This document shows positions 1 through 12,251 of a stretch of 64,000 bases of DNA, piece after piece. Source of the stretch: Kluyvera genomosp. 3 (GTDB lineage Bacteria > Pseudomonadota > Gammaproteobacteria > Enterobacterales > Enterobacteriaceae); NCBI GenBank assembly GCA_002211745.1, contig CP022114.1, positions 1,674,001 to 1,738,000 of the forward strand, read 5' to 3'. The notes beneath the pieces were generated by a model. It was not told the DNA's origin. It did not search any database and saw only the letters and a program-made list of their open reading frames with translations. A program made the position numbers and the translations under genes. Positions within the stretch are counted from its first letter, which is position 1, and each line of letters begins with the position of its first letter.

Positions 1-939
1 AAGCCAGGATACCCGCGAGGCAGTGATGAAAGCGGTTGCCGCGTTAGGTTATCGGCCAAACGCCAACGCGCAGGCGCTGGCCACCCAGGTCAGTGATACC
101 ATTGGTGTGGTGGTGATGGACGTCTCCGATGCTTTCTTCGGGCGCTGGTGAAAGCGGTTGATACAGTGGCCCAGCAGTATCAAAAAAATGTACTGATTGG
201 CAACAGCTATCATGAAGCGGACAAAGAACGTAACGCCATTGAAGTGTTGATACGTCAGCGCTGTAGCGCGCTGATCGTCCATTCAAAAGCGTTAAGCGAT
301 CGGGAGTTGAGCGAGTTTATGGCTCAGATGCCCGGCATGGTGCTGATTAATCGTATCGTCCCCGGCTATGCGCACCGCTGTGTTTGCCTCGACAACGTCA
401 GTGGCGCGTTGATGGGCACCCGAATGCTGCTCAATCATGGCCATCAGCGTATCGGCTACCTGGCCTCCAGTCACAACATCGAAGATGACGACATGCGCCG
501 GGAAGGGTGGGCGCGAGCCTTACTGGAACAGGGCATCGTGGCGCCGGACAGCTGGGTTGGCACCGGGACGCCAGATATGCAGGGCGGTGAGGCGGCAATG
601 GTTGAACTGCTCGGGCGCAACGCCGGACTGACGGCGGTTTTTGCGTATAACGATAACATGGCCGCCGGGGCGCTAAGCGCGCTCAAAGATAACGGTATTG
701 CGGTGCCGCAGCAGGTTTCGGTGATTGGTTTTGATGATATCCCGATTGCGCGCTATACCGATCCTCAACTCACCACCGTGCGCTATCCGATTGTTTCTAT
801 GGCAAAACAAGCCACTGAACTGGCGCTGCTCGGCGCTGCCGGGAAGCTTGACGGTGACGCTACGCATTGTTTTATGCCGACCCTGGTTCGCCGCCACTCG
901 GTGGCTCAGCGGCAATTTGTGCATCCCATCACGAACTAA
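1..939 (+). CDS. galS: HTH-type transcriptional regulator GalS (5' partial, one frameshift)
   Basis: LacI/GalR-family repressor of the mgl operon, whose inducer is D-galactose. The N-terminal DNA-binding helices lie off the left edge; the visible part begins in the hinge region ([20 protein letters not shown], frame starting at base 2) and continues through the periplasmic-binding-protein-like effector domain to the TAA at 937-939. The frame breaks near base 139-145 (FFG then a stop); adding one base restores [16 protein letters not shown]. The choice of GalS over its paralogue GalR rests on position directly upstream of mglB in the same orientation. Effector-domain motifs such as [20 protein letters not shown] are intact. 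The frameshift is most likely a sequencing error. Confidence 0.9.
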
Positions 940-951
940 ATTGTTAATCCT

Positions 952-1012
952 ATGTAACCGTTTTCAATCTGTGAGTAAATTCACAGATTGTTAACATCGC
1001 GATGGCTATAGT
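952..1012 (+). promoter_or_regulatory. mglB promoter with Gal operator, CRP site and -10 box
   Basis: A Gal-type operator half-palindrome (TGTAACCGTTTTCAA, about 953-967) is followed by a perfect CRP site TGTGA-N6-TCACA at 970-985 and a TATAGT -10 box at 1007-1012. A start point near 1019 would put the CRP site centre at about -41.5, the class II position known for mgl promoters. Together they predict catabolite activation and GalS/GalR repression. The operator and CRP matches are seen directly; the start point is inferred. The rest of the 940-1230 gap shows nothing else I can name. Confidence 0.8.
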
Positions 1013-1230
1013 GGCAGCGTTTATCAGGCTGAAACATGATGTAACGGTGATTAATCACTTTTTATAGCGTAGACCAGCTGCAAACACAGAATAAATCGTA
1101 CTCTGGATCGTTACTCAACACGGAAGAACAAATTTTGATCAGTGAATTTCGTCGGGTGGTAACATTCCATTAACCATGCCCGCCGACTATTTTCACCCGT
1201 ACTACCCTGCATAATAAAACCGGAGATACC

Positions 1231-2227
1231 ATGAATAAGAAGGTGTTAACCCTGTCTGCTCTGATGGCCAGTATGTTTTTCGGTGCCGCAGCGCACGCTG
1301 CCGATACCCGTATCGGTGTGACTATCTATAAATACGACGACAACTTCATGTCCGTTGTGCGCAAGGCGATTGAGAAAGACGGCAAATCTGCCCGGATGTT
1401 CAGCTGCTGATGAACGACTCCCAGAACGACCAGTCTAAGCAGAACGACCAGATTGACGTGCTGTTGGCAAAAGGCGTGAAAGCGCTGGCGATCAACCTGG
1501 TTGACCCGGCAGCGGCGGGCACGGTGATTGAAAAAGCGCGCGGCCAGAACGTGCCGATCGTTTTCTTCAACAAAGAACCTTCACGTAAAGCGCTGGATAG
1601 CTATGACAAAGCCTTCTATGTCGGTACCGATTCAAAAGAGTCCGGTATTATCCAGGGCGACCTGATTGCTAAGCATTGGGCGGCGAACCCGAACTGGGAC
1701 CTGAACAAAGACGGTCAGATTCAGTTCGTCCTGCTGAAAGGCGAACCAGGCCACCCGGACGCGGAAGCGCGTACCACCTACGTTATCAAAGAGCTGAACG
1801 ACAAGGGTCTGAAAACCCAGCAGCTGCAGCTGGATACCGCAATGTGGGATACCGCTCAGGCGAAAGATAAAATGGACGCCTGGCTGTCCGGCCCGAACGC
1901 CAACAAAATTGAAGTCGTGATTGCCAACAACGACGCGATGGCGATGGGGCGGTTGAAGCGCTGAAAGCGCACAACAAATCTTCTATCCCGGTGTTCGGCG
2001 TCGATGCCCTGCCGGAAGCGCTGGCGCTGGTTAAATCGGGTGCGATGGCCGGTACCGTGCTGAACGATGCAAATAACCAGGCGAAAGCCACTTTCGACCT
2101 GGCGAAAAACCTGGCTGAAGGTAAAGGCGCCGCTGATGGCACCACCTGGAAAATTGAAAACAAAATCGTCCGCGTTCCATACGTTGGCGTAGATAAAGAT
2201 AACCTTAGCCAATTCACCGGTAAGTAA
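1231..2227 (+). CDS. mglB: galactose/glucose-binding periplasmic protein MglB (two frameshifts)
   Basis: Periplasmic binding protein for D-galactose and D-glucose: substrate-delivery component of the MglBAC ABC transporter and the ligand-bearing partner of the Trg chemoreceptor. The start ATG at 1231 follows GGAG. It encodes a Sec signal peptide ([20 protein letters not shown], cleaved after AHA) and then [18 protein letters not shown], the conserved mature start with the sugar-stacking aromatic region. The frame is lost near 1391 (after GKSA) and again near 1949 (after AMAMG). One base added at each point gives a continuous 332-residue protein, the usual length. The C-terminus ends [11 protein letters not shown]. 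First gene of mglBAC, controlled by the promoter just upstream. Confidence 0.93.
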
Positions 2228-2300
2228 TCTTTAAATATATGGGGCGCACATCCGTGTGCCCATAAATACTGACTCAGAATTATCGCGGCCAGGTATATAT

Positions 2301-3820
2301 ATGGACAACAATAATAGAGAGCCGTCAGGTGAATTCTTGTTGGAAATGAGCCAGATCAACAAGTCTTTTCCCGGCGTAAAAGCACTCGATAATGTTAACC
2401 TGAGAGTTCGTCCACACTCTATCCATGCATTAATGGGTGAGAACGGTGCGGGCAAATCAACGTTATTAAAATGCCTATTTGGGATCTATCAAAAAGATTC
2501 CGGCAGCATTCTCTTCCAGGGCAAGGAAATCGATTTTCATTCCGCTAAAGAGGCGCTGGAAAACGGTATTTCGATGGTCCACCAGGAACTGAACCTGGTA
2601 TTACAACGCTCCGTGATGGATAACATGTGGCTGGGGCGTTATCCCACCAAAGGCATGTTTGTCGATCAGGACAAAATGTATCGCGATACCAAAGCCATCT
2701 TTGACGAGCTGGATATTGATATTGACCCGCGTGCGCGCGTGGGCACGTTATCTGTTTCGCAGATGCAGATGATTGAAATCGCTAAAGCCTTCTCCTATAA
2801 CGCCAAAATCGTGATTATGGATGAACCGACCTCATCGCTGACGGAGAAAGAGGTGAACCATCTGTTCACCATTATCCGTAAGCTGAAAGATCGTGGCTGC
2901 GGCATCGTCTATATTTCGCACAAAATGGAAGAAATCTTCCAGCTGTGCGACGAAATCACCGTTCTGCGCGACGGGCAGTGGATTGCTACCCAGCCGCTGG
3001 AAGGGCTGGATATGGACAAGATCATCGCCATGATGGTAGGGCGCTCGCTAAACCAGCGCTTCCCGGACAGGCAGAACGTACCGGGGAAGTGATCCTCGAC
3101 GTGCAGCACCTGACATCCCTGCGCCAGCCATCGATTCGCGACGTATCATTCCAGTTGCGTAAAGGGGAAATCCTCGGTATCGCCGGGCTGGTGGGCGCCA
3201 AGCGTACCGATATCGTTGAAACGCTGTTTGGCGTACGTGAAAAGTCGAGCGGGACCATTACCCTGCACGGTAAGAAAATCAACAACCATAGCGCCAACGA
3301 AGCGATCAATAACGGTTTTGCGCTTGTTACCGAAGAACGCCGCTCAACCGGTATTTATGCTTACCTTGATATTGGCTTTAACTCTTTAATTTCGAATATC
3401 AAGAGTTATAAAAACAAAGTCGGCCTGCTGGATAATTCACGCATGAAGAGCGATACCCAATGGGTTATCGACTCGATGCGCGTAAAAACCCCAGGGCATC
3501 ACACGCAAATTGGTTCGTTATCCGGTGGTAACCAGCAGAAGGTCATTATTGGACGCTGGCTGTTAACTCAGCCTGAAATTCTGATGCTGGATGAGCCGAC
3601 TCGCGGTATCGACGTGGGTGCAAAATTTGAAATTTATCAATTAATCGCCGAGCTGGCAAAGAAAGATAAAGGGATCATTATTATTTCTTCAGAAATGCCA
3701 GAGCTGCTGGGTATTACTGACCGTATCCTTGTCATGAGTAATGGCCTGGTTGCCGGAATTGTAGAAACGAAAACCGCAACGCAAAACGAAATTCTCCGTC
3801 TTGCGTCATTGCACCTTTAA
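2301..3820 (+). CDS. mglA: galactose/methyl galactoside import ATP-binding protein MglA (one frameshift)
   Basis: ATPase of the MglBAC importer, with two tandem ABC modules as in other sugar ABC transporters of the CUT2 class. The first module carries Walker [10 protein letters not shown] and signature [15 protein letters not shown]; the second has a degenerate Walker A (GLVGAKRTD), signature [15 protein letters not shown] and Walker [11 protein letters not shown] chose ATG 2301 ([16 protein letters not shown]) over the upstream in-frame codon at 2256, because it aligns with the known N-terminus. The frame breaks near 3080-3087 between the two modules; one extra base joins them into 506 residues, the E. 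coli length. It follows mglB by about 70 bp and precedes mglC by 14 bp. Confidence 0.93.
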
Positions 3821-3834
3821 TTTCAGGGCTCGAC

Positions 3835-4845
3835 ATGAGTGCGTTAAATAAAAAAAGCTTTCTCACTTATCTGAAAGATGGCGGTATTTACGTTGTTCTT
3901 TTGGTTCTGCTGGCTATTATTATTATCCAGGACCCGACTTTCTTAAGTTTGTTGAACCTTAGTAACATCCTGACTCAGTCTTCTGTACGTATTATTATTG
4001 CCCTCGGCGTTGCCGGGCTGATTGTGACCCAGGGTACCGACCTGTCGGCGGGTCGTCAGGTCGGCCTCGCGGCGGTGATTGCCGCGACGCTGTTGCAGTC
4101 GATGGAAAACGCCAACAAGGTTTTCCCGGAAATGGCGACCATGCCAATCTTTGTAGTCATCCTGATTGTTTGCGCGATTGGCGCGGTGATCGGCCTGATT
4201 AACGGGATTATCATCGCTTACCTGAACGTGACGCCGTTCATCACCACGCTGGGTACGATGATCATCGTTTACGGCATTAACTCCCTGTACTACGACTTCG
4301 TGGGCGCGTCGCCGATTTCCGGCTTTGACAGCGGCTTCTCGACCTTCACGCAAGGGTTTGTCGCACTCGGTAGCTTCCGCCTTTCGTACATTACCTTCTA
4401 CGCGTTGATTGCCGTTGGGTTTGTCTGGATCCTGTGGAACAAGACTCGCTTTGGTAAAAACATCTTCGCTATCGGCGGCAACCCGGAAGCGGCGAAAGTC
4501 TCCGGTGTGAACGTTGCGTTGAACCTGCTGGTGATTTATGCGCTGTCAGGCGTGTTCTACGCCTTCGGCGGGATGCTGGAAGCGGGTCGTATCGGCTCAG
4601 CAACCAACAACCTCGGCTTTATGTACGAACTGGATGCTATCGCGGCCTGCGTCGTGGGTGGGGTTTCATTCAGCGGTGGCGTGGGTACGGTGCTCGGCGT
4701 GGTGACCGGTGTTATCATCTTCACCGTTATCAACTACGGTCTGACCTATATCGGCGTCAACCCGTACTGGCAGTACATTATCAAAGGCGCGATTATTATC
4801 TTCGCGGTGGCGCTGGATTCACTGAAATACGCGCGTAAGAAATAA
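3835..4845 (+). CDS. mglC: galactoside ABC transporter permease MglC
   Basis: Inner-membrane permease of the MglBAC galactose/methyl-galactoside importer, working as a homodimer. At 336 residues it is intact. It has multiple hydrophobic segments beginning with YVVLLVLLAIIIIQ and the typical CUT2-permease stretch VTQGTDLSAGRQVGLAA, plus the cytoplasmic loop FAIGGNPEAAKVSGV that contacts the ATPase. Last gene of mglBAC, closed by a hairpin terminator about 15 bp after the stop. Confidence 0.95.
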   Translation: MSALNKKSFLTYLKDGGIYVVLLVLLAIIIIQDPTFLSLLNLSNILTQSSVRIIIALGVAGLIVTQGTDLSAGRQVGLAAVIAATLLQSMENANKVFPEMATMPIFVVILIVCAIGAVIGLINGIIIAYLNVTPFITTLGTMIIVYGINSLYYDFVGASPISGFDSGFSTFTQGFVALGSFRLSYITFYALIAVGFVWILWNKTRFGKNIFAIGGNPEAAKVSGVNVALNLLVIYALSGVFYAFGGMLEAGRIGSATNNLGFMYELDAIAACVVGGVSFSGGVGTVLGVVTGVIIFTVINYGLTYIGVNPYWQYIIKGAIIIFAVALDSLKYARKK

Positions 4846-4859
4846 CATATACATTAGGC

Positions 4860-4890
4860 AAAAAGCCGGCGTTTGAACCGGGCTTTTTTA
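4860..4890. terminator. rho-independent terminator after mglC
   Basis: A stem of the form AAAAGCC-GG / CC-GGGCTTTT followed by a T run sits between the convergent genes mglC and sanA. A-rich and T-rich flanks on both sides mean it can serve both strands. Confidence 0.8.
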
Positions 4891-4909
4891 CGTTTAAGGG
4901 TTGAGGTTA

Positions 4910-5657
<748 letters not shown>

Positions 5658-5738
5658 TCAGGCTACTTTACCCGTCGGGCAAGCGCAAGAAACCATCGTT
5701 TAATTGCGGGGAAATTAGACAACGGAGGCGGATTACCG

Positions 5739-5790
5739 TTTGTAGGCCGGATAAGGCAAAGCCGCCATCCGGCAATCCGCGCCAGTCAGC
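5739..5790. repeat. REP/BIME palindromic unit
   Basis: TGTAGGCCGGATAAGGCAAA followed by GCCGCCATCCGGCAA is a standard enterobacterial repetitive extragenic palindrome, here between sanA and cdd. A related two-unit copy is at 22987-23078 and a short one at 29488-29527. Confidence 0.85.
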
Positions 5791-5794
5791 CTGA

Positions 5795-6697
<903 letters not shown>

Positions 6698-6780
6698 GGC
6701 GTTGTGCCTCATAACAATGTAATGGGATCGTAGTGTACGGGGCACGAACGCGACAATAAGTGATCAATATCTCATTGCTA

Positions 6781-6797
6781 GTGCAACGCATGCAATC
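6781..6797 (-). promoter_or_regulatory. CytR-type operator upstream of cdd
   Basis: Read on the minus strand, the sequence contains TTGCAT and GTTGCA a few bases apart (ATTGCATGCGTTGCACT), matching the GTTGCATT-type half sites recognised by the CytR repressor. It lies about 85-100 bp upstream of the cdd start, and cdd is a known CytR/CRP target in E. coli. A candidate CRP half-site (TGTGA on the plus strand, near 6810) is next to it. Assigned from pattern and context only. Confidence 0.5.
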
Positions 6798-6826
6798 TCA
6801 ACTAAAAATGTGTGATTTGTCTCGTT

Positions 6827-7521
6827 TTATCCCACGACCGCCAGAATAATCGGGAACAGGAACGGTGCGATCAGCGAGGTAATAATCCCGCAGATGACCA
6901 GGGCCAGTGAACTAAATGCCCTTCCTGGTAGTCCAGCTCCGCGCAGCGGGCGGTACCGAGGGCGTGCGACGCGGTGCCCATCGACAGGCCGCGTGAGGCT
7001 TTAGTGGTAATGCGCATCAGATTCAGCAGCGTATGGCCAAACACCGCGCCGAGGATCCCGACATAAATCACGCACACCGCGCTAATGGCTGGAATACCGC
7101 CGATGCTGCCGCTCACCGCCATCGCAATCGGGGTCGTGACCGATTTCGGCAGAATAGAGGCGGCAATTTGCGGCGATGCGCCCATCATCAGCGCCACGGT
7201 GGTGCCGGTAATCATCGCCACCGCGCTACCGATAAAGCAGATAGTGATGATGGATTTCCAGCGCGCGCGAATCTGGTGCAGCTGTTCGTACAGCGGGTAG
7301 GCGAGGGCGACCACCGCCGGTTGCAGCAGATCGTTCAGCACTTCGCTGCCTTTGAAATAGTGGTCGTACGGGATTCCGGTCAGCATCAGGAACGGAATGA
7401 TCACCACCATAGAAACCAGCAGCGGGTTGAGCAGCGGCATTTTGAAACGCGCGCCCAGCTTACGGGCGGCAAAAAAGACAACCAGGGTCAGCGGCAGCGA
7501 CCACCATATATAATGGAGCAT
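6827..7521 (-). CDS. yohK: LrgB-family inner membrane protein YohK (one frameshift)
   Basis: CidB/LrgB-family integral membrane protein, partner of the CidA/LrgA-like YohJ. In E. coli the pair has been linked to 3-hydroxypropionate uptake, and in Gram-positive relatives to autolysis control. It has repeated hydrophobic segments and the family stretch SVTTPIAMAVSGSIGGIPAI, then MGTASHALGTARCAELD. The frame breaks near 6915 (after DYQEG); adding one base gives a further hydrophobic C-terminus ending in TAA at 6827-6829, about 231 residues in total, the E. coli length. Its ATG overlaps the yohJ stop by one base, so the two are translationally coupled. Confidence 0.9.
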
Positions 7522-7919
7522 TATTTTTTCGCCTCTTCTTGCCCAACGACGTTACGTTCCCCGTGTACCAGATGTGAGCTCCAGCTGACCACGACCAGCA
7601 CCACCAGGGTACTGATCGTGCAGGAGACTACCACCGGGCCAAACTGCGCGCTGAGCAGAGCGAAATACTGCATCACGCCAACGCCAATCGGCACAAACAG
7701 CAGCGCCATATAGCGAATAAGCACGTAGCAACCGGGGTTGACCCATTTGGCGGGCAGAATTTGCAACGCCAGCAGGACGAACAGGATAAGCATGCCGATA
7801 ATGCTACCGGGGATGGTGATGGGCAGCAGCGAAGAAACAAAAATTCCGGCATAAAGGCAGGCGTAAATCAGCACGAATGCACGCAGGTATTGCCAGATAA
7901 TATTCAGTGATTTGAGCAT
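7521..7919 (-). CDS. yohJ: LrgA/CidA-family membrane protein YohJ
   Basis: Small holin-like membrane protein of the CidA/LrgA family, 132 residues, with four hydrophobic segments ([80 protein letters not shown]). I chose ATG 7919 ([15 protein letters not shown]), which matches the E. coli start, over an in-frame ATG 12 codons upstream. First gene of yohJK. The 124-bp gap upstream, before the mhbR stop, shows no further gene. Confidence 0.92.
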   Translation of the reverse strand: MLKSLNIIWQYLRAFVLIYACLYAGIFVSSLLPITIPGSIIGMLILFVLLALQILPAKWVNPGCYVLIRYMALLFVPIGVGVMQYFALLSAQFGPVVVSCTISTLVVLVVVSWSSHLVHGERNVVGQEEAKK

Positions 7920-8043
7920 GGGATTCACCTTTGGTGGAATGCATTCATCATACAATTAAACCCTGAAATGTGCTACCGATCACAACATGAAATCTGAGCA
8001 TAGCTGATATAGATAAGCGGAACATCAGCCATTTATCCGCGGG

Positions 8044-8967
8044 TTAGTCCTCATGGTGTACCGGATGCGATAAAAAGTGGAGAAAACGGCTCAGCGCCAG
8101 CGACGGGAGATCCTTCTTGCGCCAGAATACGCCAACGCTGCCTTTCTGCTCAATGCGCGGCAGCGCCAGAATCGAGAGCTGTCCCTGACGTTGATAGCGT
8201 TCGGCCAGACGTAAGGAGAGAATCGAAATCATATCGCTGCTTTGCAGCAGGTTAACGCTGATGTTCATGGACGCCGATTCGATGGTATTTTCCGGCAACA
8301 TCACGCCGTTTTCCACTAGCGCATTATCGATACTCTGGCGGATGGGCGTGCCGTTTGGCCAGACTATCCAGCGCCACGGGGCCAGATCGTTCCAGGTCAG
8401 GCTGGGGAGGCGCGCCAGCGGATGGTCGGTGCGCGCCACAAAGCACACCGGTTCGGTATACAGCACTTCATAGTTCAGCGGCAGTTCCAGCGCCCGGCCG
8501 CCGATACGCCCCACCACCACATCCACCACGCCGGACTGTAAATCATGCAGCAGCGGCGTCATTACCTTTTCTTCAATATTCAGATGTAGCGTCGGCATTT
8601 CGGCCAGCAGTGGGAAAATCGCCTGGGAAACGCAGTCGGTGGCCACCGGCGAGCAGCCAATTTTCAGGCTGCCGACCAGCCCGCCTTGCTTAAAGCGCTC
8701 CATCTCAAACTGTGAACGTTCGATATCGTTGATCAGCCGCTGGGCGTGCTGAAGCAGCAGCTTGCCGCCTTCCGACGGACGTAACCCTTTACTGTGCCGC
8801 TCGAACAGCGTCAGACCCAACTCTTCCTCAAACTGGGTCAGCCACTTCGACAGAGCGGGCTGCGTGATGTGCATTCTTTTCGCCACCTGGGTGAGATTTC
8901 CCTGCTCGCCGAGCGCCACCAGGATATGCAAATGATGTAGCTTCAGTTTCTGCGTCCAGTCCGCCAT
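8044..8967 (-). CDS. mhbR: LysR-family regulator of 3-hydroxybenzoate catabolism
   Basis: LysR-type transcriptional regulator, 307 residues: N-terminal winged helix-turn-helix (HHLHILVALGEQGNLTQVAK, then ITQPALSKWLTQFEEELG) followed by the effector-binding domain starting near SLKIGCSPVATDC. The start ATG 8967 (MADWTQKLKLHHL) has GGAGG about 10 bases upstream, so the longer upstream reading is not used. It is divergent from the mhbTDHIM catabolic genes, the arrangement of the characterised Klebsiella mhb cluster, where MhbR activates in response to 3-hydroxybenzoate. The assignment to mhbR is from position and family rather than residues specific to it. Confidence 0.85.
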   Translation of the reverse strand: MADWTQKLKLHHLHILVALGEQGNLTQVAKRMHITQPALSKWLTQFEEELGLTLFERHSKGLRPSEGGKLLLQHAQRLINDIERSQFEMERFKQGGLVGSLKIGCSPVATDCVSQAIFPLLAEMPTLHLNIEEKVMTPLLHDLQSGVVDVVVGRIGGRALELPLNYEVLYTEPVCFVARTDHPLARLPSLTWNDLAPWRWIVWPNGTPIRQSIDNALVENGVMLPENTIESASMNISVNLLQSSDMISILSLRLAERYQRQGQLSILALPRIEQKGSVGVFWRKKDLPSLALSRFLHFLSHPVHHED

Positions 8968-9137
8968 CAGGTATAACCTCCAGGTTATGGTTAAGCATGA
9001 AATGCCATTGTACAACTCATTTCTCTTATCACAAAATGGCAACATAAAAGCAAAAAAAGAAACATCTTACCCTGTGCCGTTCGGGCCAGACGCGCGAACG
9101 GCGAAATGGATAACCTGCATTTACCGAGGCCCTCCCT
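8968..9137. promoter_or_regulatory. divergent mhbR/mhbT control region
   Basis: The 170-bp gap between the divergent regulator and the catabolic operon must hold both promoters and the LysR operator. It contains a short inverted repeat AACCTCCAGGTT next to the mhbR ribosome site and AT-rich candidate T-N11-A stretches around 9015-9060. I cannot place the exact operator. Confidence 0.5.
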
Positions 9138-10494
9138 ATGACGCAACGACGTGAACTTCAGGCGCTAATCGACGCCGCCCTATCGGCGCGATGCAGTGGC
9201 GCGTCATTATTTGCTGTTTCCTGGTGGTGATGATGGACGGGTTTGATACCGCCGCCATCGGCTTTATCGCCCCGGCCATTCGTGAACACTGGCAACTGAG
9301 CGCCGCCGATCTTGCCCGCTGTTTGGCGCCGGTTTGCTGGGCCTGACTGCAGGCGCGCTGCTGTGTGGCCCGCTCTCCGACAAACTTGGGCGTAAACGGG
9401 TGATTGAATGGTGCGTCGCGCTGTTCGGCCTCTTCAGCCTGTTGTCCGCCTTCTCGCCCAATCTGGAAATGTTAATTGTACTGCGCTTCTTAACCGGCCT
9501 CGGCCTCGGCGGCGCGATGCCTAACACCATTACGATGACCTCGGAATATCTACCGTCCCGCCGTCGCGGTGCGCTGGTCACCCTGATGTTCTGCGGCTTT
9601 ACCCTCGGTTCGGCGCTCGGCGGTATCGTCAGCGCGCAGCTGGTGGCGGTGATTGGCTGGCACGGCATTCTGGTGCTGGGCGGGGTGCTGCCGTTGGCGC
9701 TGTTTTTCGGCCTGCTGGTCGCGCTGCCGGAGTCGCCGCGCTGGCTGGTCCGTCGTCAGCGTCCGCCAGCACAAATCAGCCGTACGCTCAGTGCCATGAC
9801 CGGCGAGCGCTACGAAGACACCGAGTTCTGGCTGGATGAGCCCGCAGCCACGCAAAAGGGCAGCATCAGCCAGCTATTCGCCGGGCGTCAGCTCACCATC
9901 ACGCTGATGCTGTGGGTGGTGTTCTTTATGAGTTTGCTGATCATCTATCTGCTTTCGAGCTGGATGCCGACGCTGTTGAACCATCGTGGTATCGATTTGC
10001 AACACGCCTCGTGGGTGACGGCGGCGTTCCAGGTCGGCGGTACGCTGGGCGCGCTGTTATTGGGCGTGCTGATGGATAAATTCAATCCGTTCTGGGTGCT
10101 GGCCGTCAGCTATGCGTTGGGTGCGGTATGCATTGTGATGATTGGCCTGAGCGAAAACGGTTTGTGGCTGATGGCGCTGGCGATTTTTGGAACCGGCATC
10201 GGTATCAGCGGGTCGCAGGTGGGGCTTAACGCGCTGACCGCGACGCTCTATCCCACGCAAAGCCGCGCTACCGGCGTGAGCTGGTCCAACGCCATTGGCC
10301 GCTGTGGCGCCATCGTCGGTTCGGTCTCCGGCGGCATGATGATGGCGATGAATTTCTCATTCGACACCCTGTTCTTTGTGATTGCCGTACCGGCCGCCGT
10401 TAGCGCCGTCATGCTGACATTGCTGACGCTGGTCGTACGCCAGTCATCCCGAGTACCCGAATCGCAGCCCGTCATGGGCGCGGTGAAAAGTTAA
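9138..10494 (+). CDS. mhbT: 3-hydroxybenzoate MFS transporter MhbT (two frameshifts)
   Basis: Aromatic-acid:H+ symporter of the major facilitator superfamily that imports 3-hydroxybenzoate. Start ATG 9138 ([14 protein letters not shown]). The frame breaks near 9178 and 9315; repair gives [19 protein letters not shown], the AAHS-family helix 1 signature with its acidic DGFD, and then [20 protein letters not shown], carrying the DKLGRK loop 2-3 motif. Total length becomes 452 residues with 12 membrane segments. First gene of mhbTDHIM; the next gene starts 11 bp after the stop behind AAGGAG. Confidence 0.9.
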
Positions 10495-10505
10495 GGAGAA
10501 TAATA

Positions 10506-11529
10506 ATGACTGCGGATGTAAAACACGATCGCCAACAGTTCTACCAGCACATTTCCGGGCAAAACCTGACGCCGCTGTGGGAATCGTTGCATCACCTGGT
10601 GCCTAAAACGCCGAACGCCAACTGCGCACCGGCCTACTGGAACTACCAGGAAATTCGCCCGCTGCTGCTGGAAAGCGGCACGTTGATTGGCGCGAAAGAG
10701 GCTGTGCGCCGCGTGCTGGTGCTGGAAAACCCCGGCCTGCGCGGTCAGTCATCGATTACCTCGTCGCTGTATGCGGGCCTGCAGCTGATCATGCCGGGCG
10801 AAGTGGCGCCAAGCCATCGCCATAACCAGTCGGCGCTGCGTTTTGTGGTGGAAGGTCATGGCGCGTTTACCGCCGTGGACGGAGAGCGCACCCAGATGAG
10901 CCCGGCGACTTTATCCTCACCCCGCAGTGGCGCTGGCACGACCACGGCAACCCGGGCGACGAACCGGTTATCTGGCTCGACGGTCTTGACCTGCCGCTGG
11001 TGAACTATCTCGGCTGCGGCTTTGCCGAAGATTACCCGGAGGAACAGCAGCCGGTGACGCGTAAAGAGGGGATTACCTGCCGCGCTACGCCGCCAACATG
11101 CTGCCGCTGCGCCACCAGGTGGGCAACTCATCGCCGATTTTCAACTATCGCTATGACCGCAGCCGCGAGGCGCTGCATGACCTGATGCGTCTGGCGAGGC
11201 CGACGAGTGGGATGGCTACAAGATGCGTTACGTCAACCCCGTCACCGGCGGCTACCGATGCCGTCGATGGGCGCTTTCCTGCAACTGCTGCCGAAAGGCT
11301 TCCAGTCGCGTCAGGCGCGGACCACCGACAGCACCATCTACCATGTGGTGGAAGGCAGCGGCGAAGTGACCATCGGTGAGCAGACCTTCAGCTTTAAAGC
11401 GAAAGATATTTTTGTTGTGCCGACCTGGCACAGCGTGTCGTTCAACACGCCGAAGAGACCGTGCTATTCAGCTTCTCGGATAGACCTGTCCAGGAAGCCC
11501 TGGGTCTGTTCCGCGAAGCACGCTATTAA
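10506..11529 (+). CDS. mhbD: gentisate 1,2-dioxygenase MhbD (five frameshifts)
   Basis: Fe(II)-dependent bicupin enzyme that opens the gentisate ring to maleylpyruvate. Start ATG 10506 after AAGGAG. The first cupin is visible as [16 protein letters not shown] (iron-ligand His residues) and the second as [17 protein letters not shown] with [11 protein letters not shown]. One-base deletions near 10902, 11070, 11194, 11258 and 11450 break the reading frame; with all five repaired the protein is 342 residues and ends [10 protein letters not shown]. The highest density of breaks in the window, but each repair restores family-conserved sequence, so a sequencing cause is favoured over a pseudogene. 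Confidence 0.87.
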
Positions 11530-11544
11530 TTCAGGAGAAGAAAA

Positions 11545-12243
11545 ATGAGCAAATACGTATTTGAACCCCAGGCCCGGTAGCGATTCCGGTTGTTGGCAGC
11601 GATGAGCAGTTCCCGGTACGCCGCGTTTACTGCGTAGGCCGTAACTATGCCGCTCACGCCCGTGAAATGGGCTTTGATCCGGATCGCGAACCGCCGTTCT
11701 TCTTCTGCAAACCGGCCGATGCGGTGGTCCCCGTTGCCGCGGGCGAAACCCTGAACCTGGCCTACCCGGCGCAGACCGACAACTATCACTATGAAATTGA
11801 GCTGGTGGTTGCCATTGGTAAAAAAGGCAGCGATATCCGCTGGAAAAAGCCGAAGAGTACATCTGGGCTACGCCACCGGTCTGGATATGACCCGCCGCGA
11901 CCGTCAGATGGAGATGCGTCAGATGGGCCGTCCGTGGGAAATCGGCAAGGCGTTTGACCTCTCTGCGCCGATTGCGCCGCTGCATAAAGTCGCCGACGCG
12001 CCGTCGCTGGAAAAAGCGCCAATCTGGCTGCAGGTTGATGGCAAAGATCGCCAGCGCAGCGATATTGAACATCTGATCTGGGATGTGAAAGAGACCATCA
12101 GCTATCTGTCCGGCTTCTTCGAGCTGCAACCGGGCGACCTGATCTTCACCGGAACGCCGGAAGGCGTGGGCGCGGTGGTGAAGGGCGAAACCATCACCGG
12201 TAACGTCGAAGGGTTAACGCCAATCGCGGTGAAAATTGTTTGA
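11545..12243 (+). CDS. mhbH: fumarylpyruvate hydrolase MhbH (three frameshifts)
   Basis: Fumarylacetoacetate-hydrolase-family enzyme that splits fumarylpyruvate into fumarate and pyruvate, the last step of the gentisate route. Start ATG 11545 behind AGGAGAAG ([10 protein letters not shown]). Core FAH features: [17 protein letters not shown], the metal-ligand stretch [29 protein letters not shown] and the C-terminal [12 protein letters not shown]. Frame breaks near 11574, 11837 and 11867 are each repaired by one base, giving 233 residues. It is followed at 8 bp by mhbI. Confidence 0.9.
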
Positions 12244-12251
12244 GGTGAGCG

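Noticed and set aside
10506-11529. Reading mhbD and other broken genes as true pseudogenes
   Set aside because: All breaks are one-base losses in G/C runs and occur equally in conserved housekeeping genes; sequencing error explains them better.
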